Positions 42,590 to 51,068 of a DNA stretch of 64,000 bases are shown piece by piece; position 1 is the first letter of the stretch, and the number at the start of each line of letters is the position of its first letter. The position numbers were made by a program, and so were the translations under genes. The notes under the pieces were generated by a model. The model was given only the letters and a program-made list of their open reading frames with translations. It searched no databases and was not told where the DNA came from. This DNA comes from Solirubrobacterales bacterium (GTDB lineage: Bacteria; Actinomycetota; Thermoleophilia; Solirubrobacterales; 70-9). The stretch covers positions 186,001-250,000 of the forward strand of contig JAGQUT010000001.1 in NCBI GenBank assembly GCA_020438355.1, written 5' to 3'.

Positions 42590-43629
42590 GCGAAAGAGAC
42601 GGAAACATGACCGACGGTCGGGTGACTCTTCAGGATGTGGCCTCGCTCGCCGGTGTTTCCCAGGCTACGGCCGGCCGGGCACTGGGCGGCTACGGGTCGA
42701 TCAGCGAGGATTCCCGCCAGCGCGTCGAACAGGCGGCGACCAAGCTGGGGTACCGAACCAACGCCGTCGCCCGGGCGCTCGCCTCGGGCACGACCAAGAG
42801 CATCGGGCTGGTAATCGGCGACATCGAAAATCCGTTCTTCGCAACTGTGGCCCGCGGACTTTCCGATGTAGTTCAGGAAGCGGGCTACACCGTGGTTCTG
42901 GCAAACGCCGACGAAAACTGGGACATGGAACGTCAGGCGCTCGAGGTTTTCGACACCCGCTCGGTCGACGGTCTGGTCGTCGCTCCCGCGCCCGGTTCGG
43001 ACGCGAGTTCGATCGAGAAGCTGGGCAACCGGATTCCACTGGTCGTGATCGACCGCGACCTGCCCGGACTTGACGTCGACTCGGTGCTGGTCGACAACGT
43101 TGCCGGGGCCGCCAGCGCGACCCGGCATCTGGTCAATCTCGGCCACCGCGAAATCGGGCTGGTTACCGAGCCGCCCGTCATCTCGTCGGTTCGCGAGCGA
43201 ATCCAGGGCTACGAGCAGGTGCTCGAGGAAAACGGTTTAGCGACTTCCCCGTCCTTACGAGCGGAAGGCACGCCCAGACTTGAAGGCGGCCTGCTCGCTG
43301 CCACTGAACTGCTGAACTCTCCCGATCGCCCCCACGCGATTTTCGCCACCACCAACACGATGACCGCAGCGGTTCTCGCGGCGGCGGCGGAACTCGGACT
43401 GAAGATTCCCGAAGACCTGTCGCTCGTCGGGTTTGACGATTCGGAGTGGATGCGGCTCGTGTCCCCGCCAATAACCGTGGTCCGGCAACCGGTCTATGCG
43501 CTGGGCCAGGCAACCGGACGGCTGCTGAACGACCGGATCAACGGCTGGACGGGAGATCCGAAACAACTCCGCCTGAAAACCGAACTGGTCGTCCGGGAAT
43601 CCTGCCGCAAGTGGCAGGAGCCTTCCTGA
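42586..43629 (+). CDS. LacI-family transcriptional regulator
   Basis: 347 residues. N-terminal HTH VTLQDVASLAGVSQATAGRALGG and hinge helix NAVARALASGTTKSIGLV; then a periplasmic-binding-like effector domain ending LVVRESC. It lies inside the operon it probably controls, through the palindromes at 34044-34057 and 34678-34689. The inducer is presumably the imported compound or its phosphate. Confidence 0.93.
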   Translation: MSERDGNMTDGRVTLQDVASLAGVSQATAGRALGGYGSISEDSRQRVEQAATKLGYRTNAVARALASGTTKSIGLVIGDIENPFFATVARGLSDVVQEAGYTVVLANADENWDMERQALEVFDTRSVDGLVVAPAPGSDASSIEKLGNRIPLVVIDRDLPGLDVDSVLVDNVAGAASATRHLVNLGHREIGLVTEPPVISSVRERIQGYEQVLEENGLATSPSLRAEGTPRLEGGLLAATELLNSPDRPHAIFATTNTMTAAVLAAAAELGLKIPEDLSLVGFDDSEWMRLVSPPITVVRQPVYALGQATGRLLNDRINGWTGDPKQLRLKTELVVRESCRKWQEPS

Positions 43630-43672
43630 CCCAGGTCAATAACCCCGATCAACATGCGCATGAACAAGGTGA

Positions 43673-44689
43673 ATGATGCTTAATTTCGATGTAGACAGAT
43701 ACCTGGATATCCAGTCCGGCGCGGTCAACCTCGCCGAAGGACTGGACCGGACAATCGGCGACCTGCTGGACGGGGGCAAGAAAACCTTGATCTTCGCCGG
43801 AGCGGGAGGGGCCGGGATGCTGATGCAGCCGGCGGCGCAACTGCTTATGCGGCGATCCCGCTTCCCGGTCTTCTGGGACCGGCCAGCCGAAATGATGGCG
43901 ATCAGGCCCGTTTACTTCGACGAGAACGCGGTCGTGATCATCCCCTCACTGTCAGGGACCACGATGGAGAGCATCGAACTGGTCGAAGCCAGTCGGGAGG
44001 TCGGCGCCGTCACTATCGCCCTGACCGGTCACGAGGATTCACCCATCGCCGGGTCGGTCGATCACAACTTCACCAACTTCGCCGAAGATGACACCTCGTC
44101 GGAGTCGTTCTATCTCCAGTCCCTGCTTGTCGCGCTTTCGGTGCTCCGGCGGGAGCCAGACAGGGTTGACTACGACTCGGTCGTCAGCGAACTGAAGAAG
44201 CTTCCCGAACTGCTCGTTGACGCAAAGGCCGCTTTCGAAGATCGCGCCGAGGAGTGGGCCGAAGCCTTTCGCGACGAGGATTACCACATCATTTCCGCCG
44301 CCGGGCCGCTCTGGGCGGAAGCCTGGTACTACGGGACCTGCATTCTCGAGGAGATGCAGTGGATCCGGACCCGGCCGATTCACGCAGCGGATTTCTTCCA
44401 CGGCACGCTCGAGTTGCTCGAGCCCGAAGTCAGCCTGATCCTGCTGAAGGGAAGCGGACCCTCTCGGGAACTCGAGAACAGGGTCGAGGAATTTGCCGGG
44501 ACGATCTCAAACAAGGTACGAGTCCTGGACACGGACGATGTCGATATGCCGGGGATATCGGACCCCGTACGGGAAATGGTCTCACCCGCAATTGCCTCCG
44601 CGTTGCTGGAACGGGTCAGCGCCCACCTCGAAGTCAAGCGGGATCATCCACTGACTACCCGCCGCTACTACAGGAAAGTCGCCTACTGA
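43673..44689 (+). CDS. SIS-domain deglycase, FrlB-like
   Basis: 338 residues, two SIS domains. Resembles fructoselysine-6-phosphate deglycase: FAGAGGAGMLMQPAAQLL, PSLSGTTMESIE, ISAAGPLWAEAWYYGTCILEEMQW, HAADFFHGTLELLEP (catalytic Glu/His region), and the C-terminal DHPLTTRRYYRKVAY that mirrors FrlB. It should split a 6-phosphofructosamine into glucose-6-phosphate and the free amine. Partner of the FrlD-like kinase at the other end of the operon. ATG 43676 is equally possible. Confidence 0.83.
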   Translation: MMLNFDVDRYLDIQSGAVNLAEGLDRTIGDLLDGGKKTLIFAGAGGAGMLMQPAAQLLMRRSRFPVFWDRPAEMMAIRPVYFDENAVVIIPSLSGTTMESIELVEASREVGAVTIALTGHEDSPIAGSVDHNFTNFAEDDTSSESFYLQSLLVALSVLRREPDRVDYDSVVSELKKLPELLVDAKAAFEDRAEEWAEAFRDEDYHIISAAGPLWAEAWYYGTCILEEMQWIRTRPIHAADFFHGTLELLEPEVSLILLKGSGPSRELENRVEEFAGTISNKVRVLDTDDVDMPGISDPVREMVSPAIASALLERVSAHLEVKRDHPLTTRRYYRKVAY

Positions 44690-44865
44690 AGCCCTTTGAG
44701 AACCAGGACGTGGATTGAATCACCCAGTGAGCGAATCGAAGGCGAGAAGCTGGATCGAGTTTCCCCGCGCATTTCGCCCGTCTGCTGCGCTTTCGTCTCC
44801 ATTTCGTCACCCAATTGTTGCTATGAAGTCTTGTTTCGTCACACCTTTTCGCGCATGGTCGGGGC

Positions 44866-45240
44866 ATGCCGAAGAAGACCGAAACACCACTTGTCATGGG
44901 TACTGTCTCCCAACGGCGAGAGCCCGTCTGGGATCCCCTCGAATACATGATTGGCTCGCGAGCCCGCGAGTTCATGTGGATGTTCGAGGTCGAGATGGAG
45001 GATGGGACGGCGGTCCAGGCCTACAAGCACGTCTTCACGCGAAAGTACTTCCACCTGGGGAGTGACGGTCGATCGTTCGAGTTCCGAAGCTTTGGGGGCG
45101 AAGGGCCCTCGGGGTATGAGCAGGTTCCCTTCCTGAGGACAGCCGGAATGGTGCTTTGGCTGTATGACCAGGAGCGGGAGACTCTTTGGAAACCCGGCGA
45201 ACGTGAGTACTGCGACTGCCCGCTGAACTGCTGGGACTAA
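44866..45240 (+). CDS. Uncharacterised 124-residue protein
   Basis: No known domain. Rich in aromatic residues and beta strands (MWMFEVEMEDGTAVQAYKH, GMVLWLYDQERETLW), ending with a cysteine cluster CDCPLNCWD that may bind metal. No signal peptide. Its TAA overlaps the stop of sufU on the other strand (CTAA). I see no clear ribosome site. The gap 44690-44865 before it holds nothing recognisable. Confidence 0.6.
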   Translation: MPKKTETPLVMGTVSQRREPVWDPLEYMIGSRAREFMWMFEVEMEDGTAVQAYKHVFTRKYFHLGSDGRSFEFRSFGGEGPSGYEQVPFLRTAGMVLWLYDQERETLWKPGEREYCDCPLNCWD

Positions 45241-45662
45241 ATCTCGGAGGCCAGGGAGGGGTCGCCTTGTTCTCCGGCGTCCTCCCAGTCGGTTGTCTGG
45301 CCGAGGCCGGCTGACTTGACCACCTTGAGGCCTAGGAGGGCGCACTTCATGCGGGTGGCGGAGATGTCGATTCCGAGGAGGTCAAGGACGTACTCCTTGG
45401 GGAGCTTGATCAATTCGTCGCGGGACATGCCGATGAGCTCGTCGGTGAGGAGAGAGGTGGCTGCGGTGGAGATCGCACAGCCCTGGCCTTCGAACTTGAC
45501 CTCGGCGACCCGGTCGTCTTCGTCGAGGCGAATCGTGACGTGCTGCTCGTCGCCGCAGAAGGGGTTCGTGTCCTCGAACTCGAGGTCCGGGTTCTCGACC
45601 GCCCCGAAGTTGTGGGGGCGCTTGTAATGCTCGAGGATCTGTTCGCGGTAGAGCTCTTCCAT
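45237..45662 (-). CDS. sufU: SufU-type iron-sulfur assembly sulfur acceptor
   Basis: 141 residues, NifU/IscU-like fold. Zinc and sulfur-transfer cysteines in NPFCGDE, GQGCAISTAATS and MKCALLGLKV. Receives sulfur from SufS and passes it to SufBCD. The insertion that marks SufU against IscU is present between residues 75 and 110. It is separate from sufS by three unrelated genes. TAACCT lies 10 nt before the ATG. Confidence 0.94.
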   Translation of the reverse strand: MEELYREQILEHYKRPHNFGAVENPDLEFEDTNPFCGDEQHVTIRLDEDDRVAEVKFEGQGCAISTAATSLLTDELIGMSRDELIKLPKEYVLDLLGIDISATRMKCALLGLKVVKSAGLGQTTDWEDAGEQGDPSLASEI

Positions 45663-45715
45663 CGGTCAGACGAGGTTAGCTGACCGCCGCTCCCAGGCCA
45701 CGAACCCTTGCCGGG

Positions 45716-46009
45716 TCAGTTCATCATTGTCATCACGAAGTCGTACTGGTCAATCGTTTCCGGATCGATGAGCAACCAGCCGGAGCGCCCGCAAAGGTTC
45801 TGCCAGGTCCATTCGGGTGACTCGAAGTAGATCCACCGGATTCGCTCGGGTGCTCCGGCCTCAATCGCGCCGAGCCGGCTCGTTTCCATCGCCTGACTCT
45901 GCCCGGACGGAGAACCGTCCGAATTGGCTTCCTGCTGCATCTTCTCGTTCCGCAAACACGCTTCAACGTCTTCCCGGGGAAAGATCACCAGGTCATCTTC
46001 CGGGTCCAT
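45716..46009 (-). CDS. Uncharacterised 97-residue protein
   Basis: No assigned domain. The C-terminal half IRWIYFESPEWTWQNLCGRSGWLLIDPETIDQYDF is rich in Trp and looks like a compact conserved domain; the middle is a variable Ser/Gln linker. ATG at 46009 is preferred because the upstream extension is low-complexity and antisense to nothing conserved. Small, acidic, cytosolic. Function unknown. Confidence 0.6.
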   Translation of the reverse strand: MDPEDDLVIFPREDVEACLRNEKMQQEANSDGSPSGQSQAMETSRLGAIEAGAPERIRWIYFESPEWTWQNLCGRSGWLLIDPETIDQYDFVMTMMN

Positions 46010-46052
46010 GAGTTGAGAGTCGCGAGCCCGGCCCGGACCTGACAGGGTCCGG

Positions 46053-47102
46053 TCAGGCCAGGGGGCCGTCGGAGCAGGGGCAGGCGGAGTCGTGGAGGGA
46101 TTCGATTTCGTCGAGGACCGGTTCGACCGAGCCGTCGTCGAGGCCGAGCTCAACCACCTCTCCCGGGCTGACCACCAGGGGAATCACGTCCGGCGGCCAC
46201 CTGAGAAGGTCGCCGTGGAAGTCGAGGAAGCCTTCGTCGTCGACGATCAGCATCGCGGCGAACTCGCAGCGCCCGCTGTCGATCGAGCGCTGCAGGTTGA
46301 TCAGGTTCTGCTGGATCCGGCCGCAGCGCTTGACCAGCTGGTCGGTGTTCAGCCAGCGGCCCTTCTTCAGCCACTCAACCTCGACGAAGAGATCGTGGCG
46401 CAGGTTCCGGAACCGGCGTGCGCTCAGGTCCCTGGAGAACAATCCGGGCACGGTGACCGTGATGTCCACGGACTGCCGGCGGTCAACCGCCGGGTCAAAG
46501 CTCTCCGTCGTCGACTTGCTGATCTTCAGGCCGAGGTGAACCCGGTCCGGAAACTCCCGCTCCAGCGCCCGTCCGAACCGGAACACGCAGTCCTGGCGGG
46601 TCCAGATCGCCGGGCCGGGATAGCTGTCCGGGTCCCGCTTCGTGGTCCAGCCGTGGTAGCCGAAGCCACCCCAGTTGCGATAGCCGCGAAGCAGGTTGAG
46701 ATAGGCGGCACGCAGGCCTTCGAAGATATCCCGGTCACCATGGTCTGGGAGGTCGTCCTCGGCGACTGGCTGCTCGGCATCAAAGGCGGCCTGGGAAACG
46801 GCCTGGCATTCGTTGAAGTGGCGGGCCGCGTCAAGGAGTTCGTTCACCTGGAAGGGCAGTGAAACCGACTCGATCCTCCGCAAGGCCTGGATCTTGGTTT
46901 GTTCACTGACGTCGCTGCGGGTGACGAGGTAGGAAACGGGATGGGCCGGGTTCTCCTCGGCCCAGATCCGGGCCGCCTGGCTGGTCTGGACCAGGTGGTT
47001 CCGGGCGTCAATCAGTTTCTTCTCGTGGGCCGGCAAATCGGCAGGTGGAAGCGTGTCGAACTCGTCGGCTTCTCCCTCCGGCACCCCCAACTTGACTTCC
47101 AT
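46053..47102 (-). CDS. Uncharacterised 349-residue protein with possible nuclease-like core
   Basis: I do not recognise the family. The segment from about residue 170 to 260 contains RALEREFPDRVHLGLKIS, QSVDITV and HDLFVEVEWLKKGRW. The order Glu, then Asp, then E-x-E-x-x-K would suit a PD-(D/E)xK-like fold, but this is only a pattern. The C terminus ends in CPCSDGPLA. TACGAT ends 7 nt before ATG 47102, which supports that start and a leaderless message. Confidence 0.6.
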   Translation of the reverse strand: MEVKLGVPEGEADEFDTLPPADLPAHEKKLIDARNHLVQTSQAARIWAEENPAHPVSYLVTRSDVSEQTKIQALRRIESVSLPFQVNELLDAARHFNECQAVSQAAFDAEQPVAEDDLPDHGDRDIFEGLRAAYLNLLRGYRNWGGFGYHGWTTKRDPDSYPGPAIWTRQDCVFRFGRALEREFPDRVHLGLKISKSTTESFDPAVDRRQSVDITVTVPGLFSRDLSARRFRNLRHDLFVEVEWLKKGRWLNTDQLVKRCGRIQQNLINLQRSIDSGRCEFAAMLIVDDEGFLDFHGDLLRWPPDVIPLVVSPGEVVELGLDDGSVEPVLDEIESLHDSACPCSDGPLA

Positions 47103-47109
47103 GCGCGAA

Positions 47110-47115
47110 ATCGTA
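47110..47115 (-). promoter_or_regulatory. -10 box for leaderless gene at 47102
   Basis: TACGAT on the minus strand, 7 nt before the ATG. Confidence 0.4.
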
Positions 47116-47201
47116 GATGTGGTCTGCTGTTGCGGGGGGTGAAACGGGTCAGACTGAAGGCAGTCCTGCACGGGGACGGTGGCGTTCCGCGGGGAGCAGA
47201 A

Positions 47202-47789
47202 TCATTCCGGGGGCGCGGTGAGTTTCGGGACCCGCGTCGCGATGAGCTGGGCCTGCGCCACCTGCGGGGAACCGCTGGACTTGTTGCAGTTGAGCTCGAT
47301 CGGCCCCGGCTCTTCGAGGACTTTGGTCGCTGCCATCGAGAGCGGGAAGACCGCACCCGCCGGGATGGTGATGTTTTGCGCCGCGTCGGAAGCGACCGAG
47401 CAGATGATCGTCGAACTGCCGATGCCGCCAAGGACATTTGCCCGGCTCCAGACGACATAGGAACCGGCCGGAAGCACTGGCGTGCTCGCAACCACCTGCA
47501 TCGTCCCGGTCAGATCAAGCAGCGTCGAGGAGTCCCGGCTCCCTCGCCAGGTAGCGCCGGGAATAACTCCCGGAGCCAGGTCCCGGGTCCGGATCGACCG
47601 GTCTTTGACCTTCGACGAGTTGACCGACCCCTTCCTCAACTTGGACGTCGAAACCGAGTTCCTCTTCAGTTGACCGGCGCCGACCGAATTTCGCGGAATC
47701 CTGAGTGCCGCGTAGCTGGCACCACCCAGGGCAACAATCAGCGCGATGACGGAAATGACGAGCGAAGGCGTGATTCGACGTTGAGACAT
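47202..47789 (-). CDS. Surface/secreted protein with 10-residue N-terminal repeats
   Basis: 195 residues. Signal anchor SLVISVIALIVALGGASYAA, then about four degenerate 10-residue units (LKRNSVSTSK, LRKGSVNSSK, VKDRSIRTRD), then a beta-rich C-terminal domain with two cysteines (SSTIICSVAS, IELNCNKSS) that may pair. Same architecture as 5124-5765 with a different C-terminal domain. AAGGGC precedes the ATG. Function unknown. Confidence 0.78.
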   Translation of the reverse strand: MSQRRITPSLVISVIALIVALGGASYAALRIPRNSVGAGQLKRNSVSTSKLRKGSVNSSKVKDRSIRTRDLAPGVIPGATWRGSRDSSTLLDLTGTMQVVASTPVLPAGSYVVWSRANVLGGIGSSTIICSVASDAAQNITIPAGAVFPLSMAATKVLEEPGPIELNCNKSSGSPQVAQAQLIATRVPKLTAPPE

Positions 47790-47834
47790 GCCCTTGGCTT
47801 ACACCGCCGGGAAGCTCCTGTCAACGCCGATCGT

Positions 47835-49103
47835 TCAGAGGCCGAAGATGCGGCGGGCGTCATGGAGGGCTTCGACCAGGGTGTCGATTTCCTCCGTCGT
47901 GTTGTAGGCGGCGAAGCTGGCGCGGGTGGTGGCAGCGACGCCGAGGCGGCGCATCAGGATCTGGGCACAGTGGTGGCCGGCCCGCACCGCGACTCCGTGC
48001 CGGTCGAGGATCTCGGAGACGTCATGGGGGTGGACCCCCTCCAGTTCGAAGGAGATGATGCCCTCCCGCTCGACCGTGTCCTGCGGGCCGAAAACCGTCA
48101 GCCCGGGCACCTCGGCAAGGCGGGGCAGGGCGTAGGCGGTGAGCTGGTTCTCGTGGGCCTCGATCGCCCGGACCCCGACCTCCTGAACCCAGTCGATCGC
48201 GGCGGCAAGCCCGGCCGCCTCGGCGATCGGCGGGGTGCCGGCCTCGAACCTCGCCGGGACCGAGGCCCAGGTGATCTTCTCCGGGGTGACCTTGTTGATC
48301 ATCGAGCCGCCGCCCTCGAAAGGTTCCAGCACTTCCCAGAGTTCGCGGCGGCCCCAGATTGCTCCGATCCCGGTCGGGCCGTAAAGCTTGTGAGCGGTGA
48401 ATCCGTAGAAATCGGCACCGATCTCGGCCACGTTGACCGGGAACTTCGGAACCGACTGGGCGCCATCGATCACGGTGAGTGCCCCGGCCGCCTTCGCCTC
48501 GGCGACCAGTTCGGTCACCGGGTTCTTGGTGCCGAGCACGTTCGAGACATGGGTGAAGGCGAAGACCCTGGGGCCGCCGGCCAGAAGATCCGAAAGCGCG
48601 GCCCGGTCGAGCCGGCCTTCCTCATCGATCGGGGCGAACTGGAGCTCGGCCCCGGTCCGCTGGGCGATCATGTGCCAGGGCACGATGTTCGCGTGGTGCT
48701 CCATCTCGGTCAGCAGGATGCGATCGCCCGCCTGGAGGTTGGCCGCGCCCCAGGACTGGGCGACGAGGTTGAGCGCCGAGGTCACATTGCGGGTGAAGAC
48801 CACCTCGCGCGGGGAGGTCGAGCCGAGCAGCCCGGCGACCTTTGCGCGCGCGCCCTCGTAGAGGTCGGTGGCTTCCTCGGAGAGGGTGTGGACGCCGCGG
48901 TGGACGTTGGCGTTGTGCCCCCGGTAGTAGGCGTCCATCGCCTCGATCACCGCCAGCGGTTTCTGGGCGGTGGCGCCGTTGTCCAGATAGGCGAGCGGCT
49001 TTCCCTTCACCTCGCGGGCGAGGATCGGGAACTGCGCGCGGATTTCGTCCACCGACCGGACCGGGGTCGGTGTGGCAGCGGGGGTGGCGGAGTCGGCTGC
49101 CAT
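47835..49103 (-). CDS. sufS: Cysteine desulfurase
   Basis: 422 residues, class V aminotransferase fold. PLP lysine in GFTAHKLYGPTGIG and catalytic Cys in RAGHHCAQILMRRLG; N-terminal PLAYLDNGATAQKP. Removes sulfur from cysteine for SufU. Start overlaps the sufC stop by one base (TGATG). A 747-codon open frame on the opposite strand is only its shadow. Confidence 0.97.
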   Translation of the reverse strand: MAADSATPAATPTPVRSVDEIRAQFPILAREVKGKPLAYLDNGATAQKPLAVIEAMDAYYRGHNANVHRGVHTLSEEATDLYEGARAKVAGLLGSTSPREVVFTRNVTSALNLVAQSWGAANLQAGDRILLTEMEHHANIVPWHMIAQRTGAELQFAPIDEEGRLDRAALSDLLAGGPRVFAFTHVSNVLGTKNPVTELVAEAKAAGALTVIDGAQSVPKFPVNVAEIGADFYGFTAHKLYGPTGIGAIWGRRELWEVLEPFEGGGSMINKVTPEKITWASVPARFEAGTPPIAEAAGLAAAIDWVQEVGVRAIEAHENQLTAYALPRLAEVPGLTVFGPQDTVEREGIISFELEGVHPHDVSEILDRHGVAVRAGHHCAQILMRRLGVAATTRASFAAYNTTEEIDTLVEALHDARRIFGL

Positions 49104-49867
49104 CAGGCGGCCGCCTCGACCTCCTCCTTGATCCAGCCGTAGCCTTCGGCCTCGAGCTGGTCAACGAGTTCCTTGCCGCCTTCCTTGACGATGCGGCCTT
49201 CGTACATCACGTGAACCACATCCGGCTCGACCATGTGGAGCAGGCGCTGGTAGTGGGTGATGACGAGGGCGCCCATGTCGGGGCCGGCGAACTTGTTGAT
49301 GCCCTCGGCGACGGTACGGAGCGCGTCGATGTCGAGCCCGGAGTCGGTCTCGTCGAGGATCGCGATCTGGGGCTTCAGCAGCGCCAGCTGCAGCAGCTCC
49401 ATGCGCTTCTTCTCGCCACCGGAGAAGCCGTCATTGAGGTAACGGCTGGAGAAATCCTGGGGGATGTTGGCCAGATCCATCGCTTCGCGGGCCTGGGCGG
49501 CGAACTCCTTGATCTTGAGCGGTTGCTCGCCGCGGGCTTCGCGCTGGGCGTTGAGGATCATCCGCAGGTACTTGCTGACCGCCACGCCGGGAATCGAAAC
49601 CGGGTACTGGAAGGCCATGAAGAGGCCGAGCTGGGCGCGCTCGTCCGGGTCGGCGTCGGTGATGTCCTCGCCGTCGAAGACGATCGAACCCTCGGTGACC
49701 TCGAGGGCGGGGTGGCCCATGATCACGTTGGCGAGGGTCGACTTGCCGGAACCGTTCGGGCCCATCAACGCGTGGACCCGGCCCTTTTCGACGGTCAGGT
49801 CGAGGCCTTTGAGGATTTCCTTTTCCTCGACGCTGACGTGAAGGTTCTTGATTTCAAGTTCTGCCAC
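49103..49867 (-). CDS. sufC: SUF ATPase subunit
   Basis: 254 residues. Walker A GPNGSGKSTL, signature FSGGEKKRMELLQLA, Walker B IAILDETDSGLD, H-loop VITHYQRLL. Works with SufB and SufD, whose genes are at 29-32 kb. Coupled to sufS and preceded by rrf2. Confidence 0.97.
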   Translation of the reverse strand: MAELEIKNLHVSVEEKEILKGLDLTVEKGRVHALMGPNGSGKSTLANVIMGHPALEVTEGSIVFDGEDITDADPDERAQLGLFMAFQYPVSIPGVAVSKYLRMILNAQREARGEQPLKIKEFAAQAREAMDLANIPQDFSSRYLNDGFSGGEKKRMELLQLALLKPQIAILDETDSGLDIDALRTVAEGINKFAGPDMGALVITHYQRLLHMVEPDVVHVMYEGRIVKEGGKELVDQLEAEGYGWIKEEVEAAA

Positions 49868-49900
49868 TGGTTGCTCCGTTCGAAAAGTCTGGGGCGGCGG

Positions 49901-50380
49901 CTAGGCTGCGCTGCCGACCGCGGTCTTACTCTTGCTGCGCTCTTCGGCCGGGCGCGAGAACTCGACCAGCTCGGCCAGCGTGGTGCCGGCCAGGGCCTTG
50001 GTCACGCCACCCTGGACCCGGGTCCAGAGCAGCTTCGTCGCGCAGGCCCGGTCGCTGTCTGCTTCATGCGAGCAGAGGACCTTGCCTTCCGGGGTCTCGT
50101 GGAAGCACTCCATCGGGGCGATCTGGCCCTCGAGGGCCTCGACCACCTCGACCATGGTGATTTCCTCCGCCGGGTAGGCGAGGCTGTAGCCGCCGTGGGC
50201 GCCGCGGGTCGAAGTGACCAGACCGGCCTGTCGAAGCTTCGCCACCAGGTGCTCCAGATAGGAGAGGGGCAGGCGCTCGGCTTCGGCGATCGCGTTAAGC
50301 GAAACGGGGCCGGTGTTGGGCTGGCGACCGAGCTCGACCATCAGTCGAACTCCGTACTCGGCTTTGGTCGAGAAGAGCAT
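49901..50380 (-). CDS. Rrf2-family iron-sulfur regulator (IscR/SufR type)
   Basis: 159 residues. Winged helix at the N terminus (STKAEYGVRLMVELG; LSYLEHLVAKLRQAGLVTSTRGAHGGYSLA). Three cysteines, Cys92, Cys103 and Cys113, are placed as in IscR for an iron-sulfur cluster. It heads sufC-sufS and probably represses both suf loci when clusters are plentiful. TAGGAT ends 8 nt before the ATG. Confidence 0.93.
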   Translation of the reverse strand: MLFSTKAEYGVRLMVELGRQPNTGPVSLNAIAEAERLPLSYLEHLVAKLRQAGLVTSTRGAHGGYSLAYPAEEITMVEVVEALEGQIAPMECFHETPEGKVLCSHEADSDRACATKLLWTRVQGGVTKALAGTTLAELVEFSRPAEERSKSKTAVGSAA

Positions 50381-50388
50381 CGATATAA

Positions 50389-50403
50389 ATCCTAGAGCAC
50401 TAG
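50389..50403 (-). promoter_or_regulatory. Promoter and CTAG dyad of rrf2-sufCS
   Basis: -10 TAGGAT (50394-50389) overlaps the dyad CTAGAGCACTAG (50392-50403), which also spans the stop of the GNAT gene. A similar dyad, CTAGGAATTAG, lies at 32110-32120 before the Rieske-sufB operon. The neighbouring AGTCGG resembles an IscR half-site. Confidence 0.4.
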
Positions 50404-51068
50404 TCGGTTTTGCCGGTTTCTCGCTTCGCCTCGGCCCTCTTGCGACGGCGAAGACGGCGCCTCATGCGCCGCCAGGTCCGGTACCGGTGGCTGCCGCGAG
50501 CAGCCGAGCGAAGAGCGAATCCGAGCGCGGAATCCGAGAACTCACCACTCCACGGAAGGTCGATCCTGACCTCCACCTGACCGGGTTCCCCACGCCTCAC
50601 ATGGGTCTTCTTCGGGGCGAAGTTCTCGAAAAGCTCGGTCGCGTTGGAGTTGTCGGCAAGGATGACCGCCAGAAAGTGGGTGACCCCTTCCTCGCGGGCC
50701 CTCATCGCGAGACGAGAGAGCAGCGCCTTGCCCAGCCCCTTGCCTCGCCACTCGTCAGAGATGACGATCGCCACTTCGGCCTCTCGCTCCCGGTAGGGCA
50801 GGGTGCGGATGTAGCGCGCGACTCCGATCAGGTAACCCTCGTCCGGGTCAATCGCCACCATCGCCTCGTGGTGATGATGGTCGACCTCGGTCAGGTAGAT
50901 GAGATCCGACTCGCTCAGCTTCACCACCGGAGCGAAGAACCTCTGGAACCGGGCCTCCGGGCTGAGCCTCTGGAATCCCTCGGCGAGCAGGTGCTTGTCC
51001 GTCTCCCTGATCGGCCTCATCAGGACCTCGACGCCGGGGCCGAGCACCACTTTCTCCGAGTGCCTCAC
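50400..51068 (-). CDS. GNAT-family acetyltransferase
   Basis: 222 residues. Acetyl-CoA motif ISDEWRGKGLGKALLSRL near residue 110, preceded by the strand AEVAIV. The C terminus is very basic (RTWRRMRRRLRRRKRAEAKRE), perhaps binding nucleic acid or membrane. GTG start overlaps the response-regulator stop (GTGA), so it may be the output or modifier of that signalling system. Acetyl acceptor unknown. Confidence 0.88.
   Translation of the reverse strand: MRHSEKVVLGPGVEVLMRPIRETDKHLLAEGFQRLSPEARFQRFFAPVVKLSESDLIYLTEVDHHHHEAMVAIDPDEGYLIGVARYIRTLPYREREAEVAIVISDEWRGKGLGKALLSRLAMRAREEGVTHFLAVILADNSNATELFENFAPKKTHVRRGEPGQVEVRIDLPWSGEFSDSALGFALRSAARGSHRYRTWRRMRRRLRRRKRAEAKRETGKTD

Noticed and set aside
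46899-49142. A 747-codon open frame on the plus strand
   Set aside because: It is the antisense shadow of sufS and its neighbour in GC-rich DNA; it has no domain and the minus strand codes for clear proteins.
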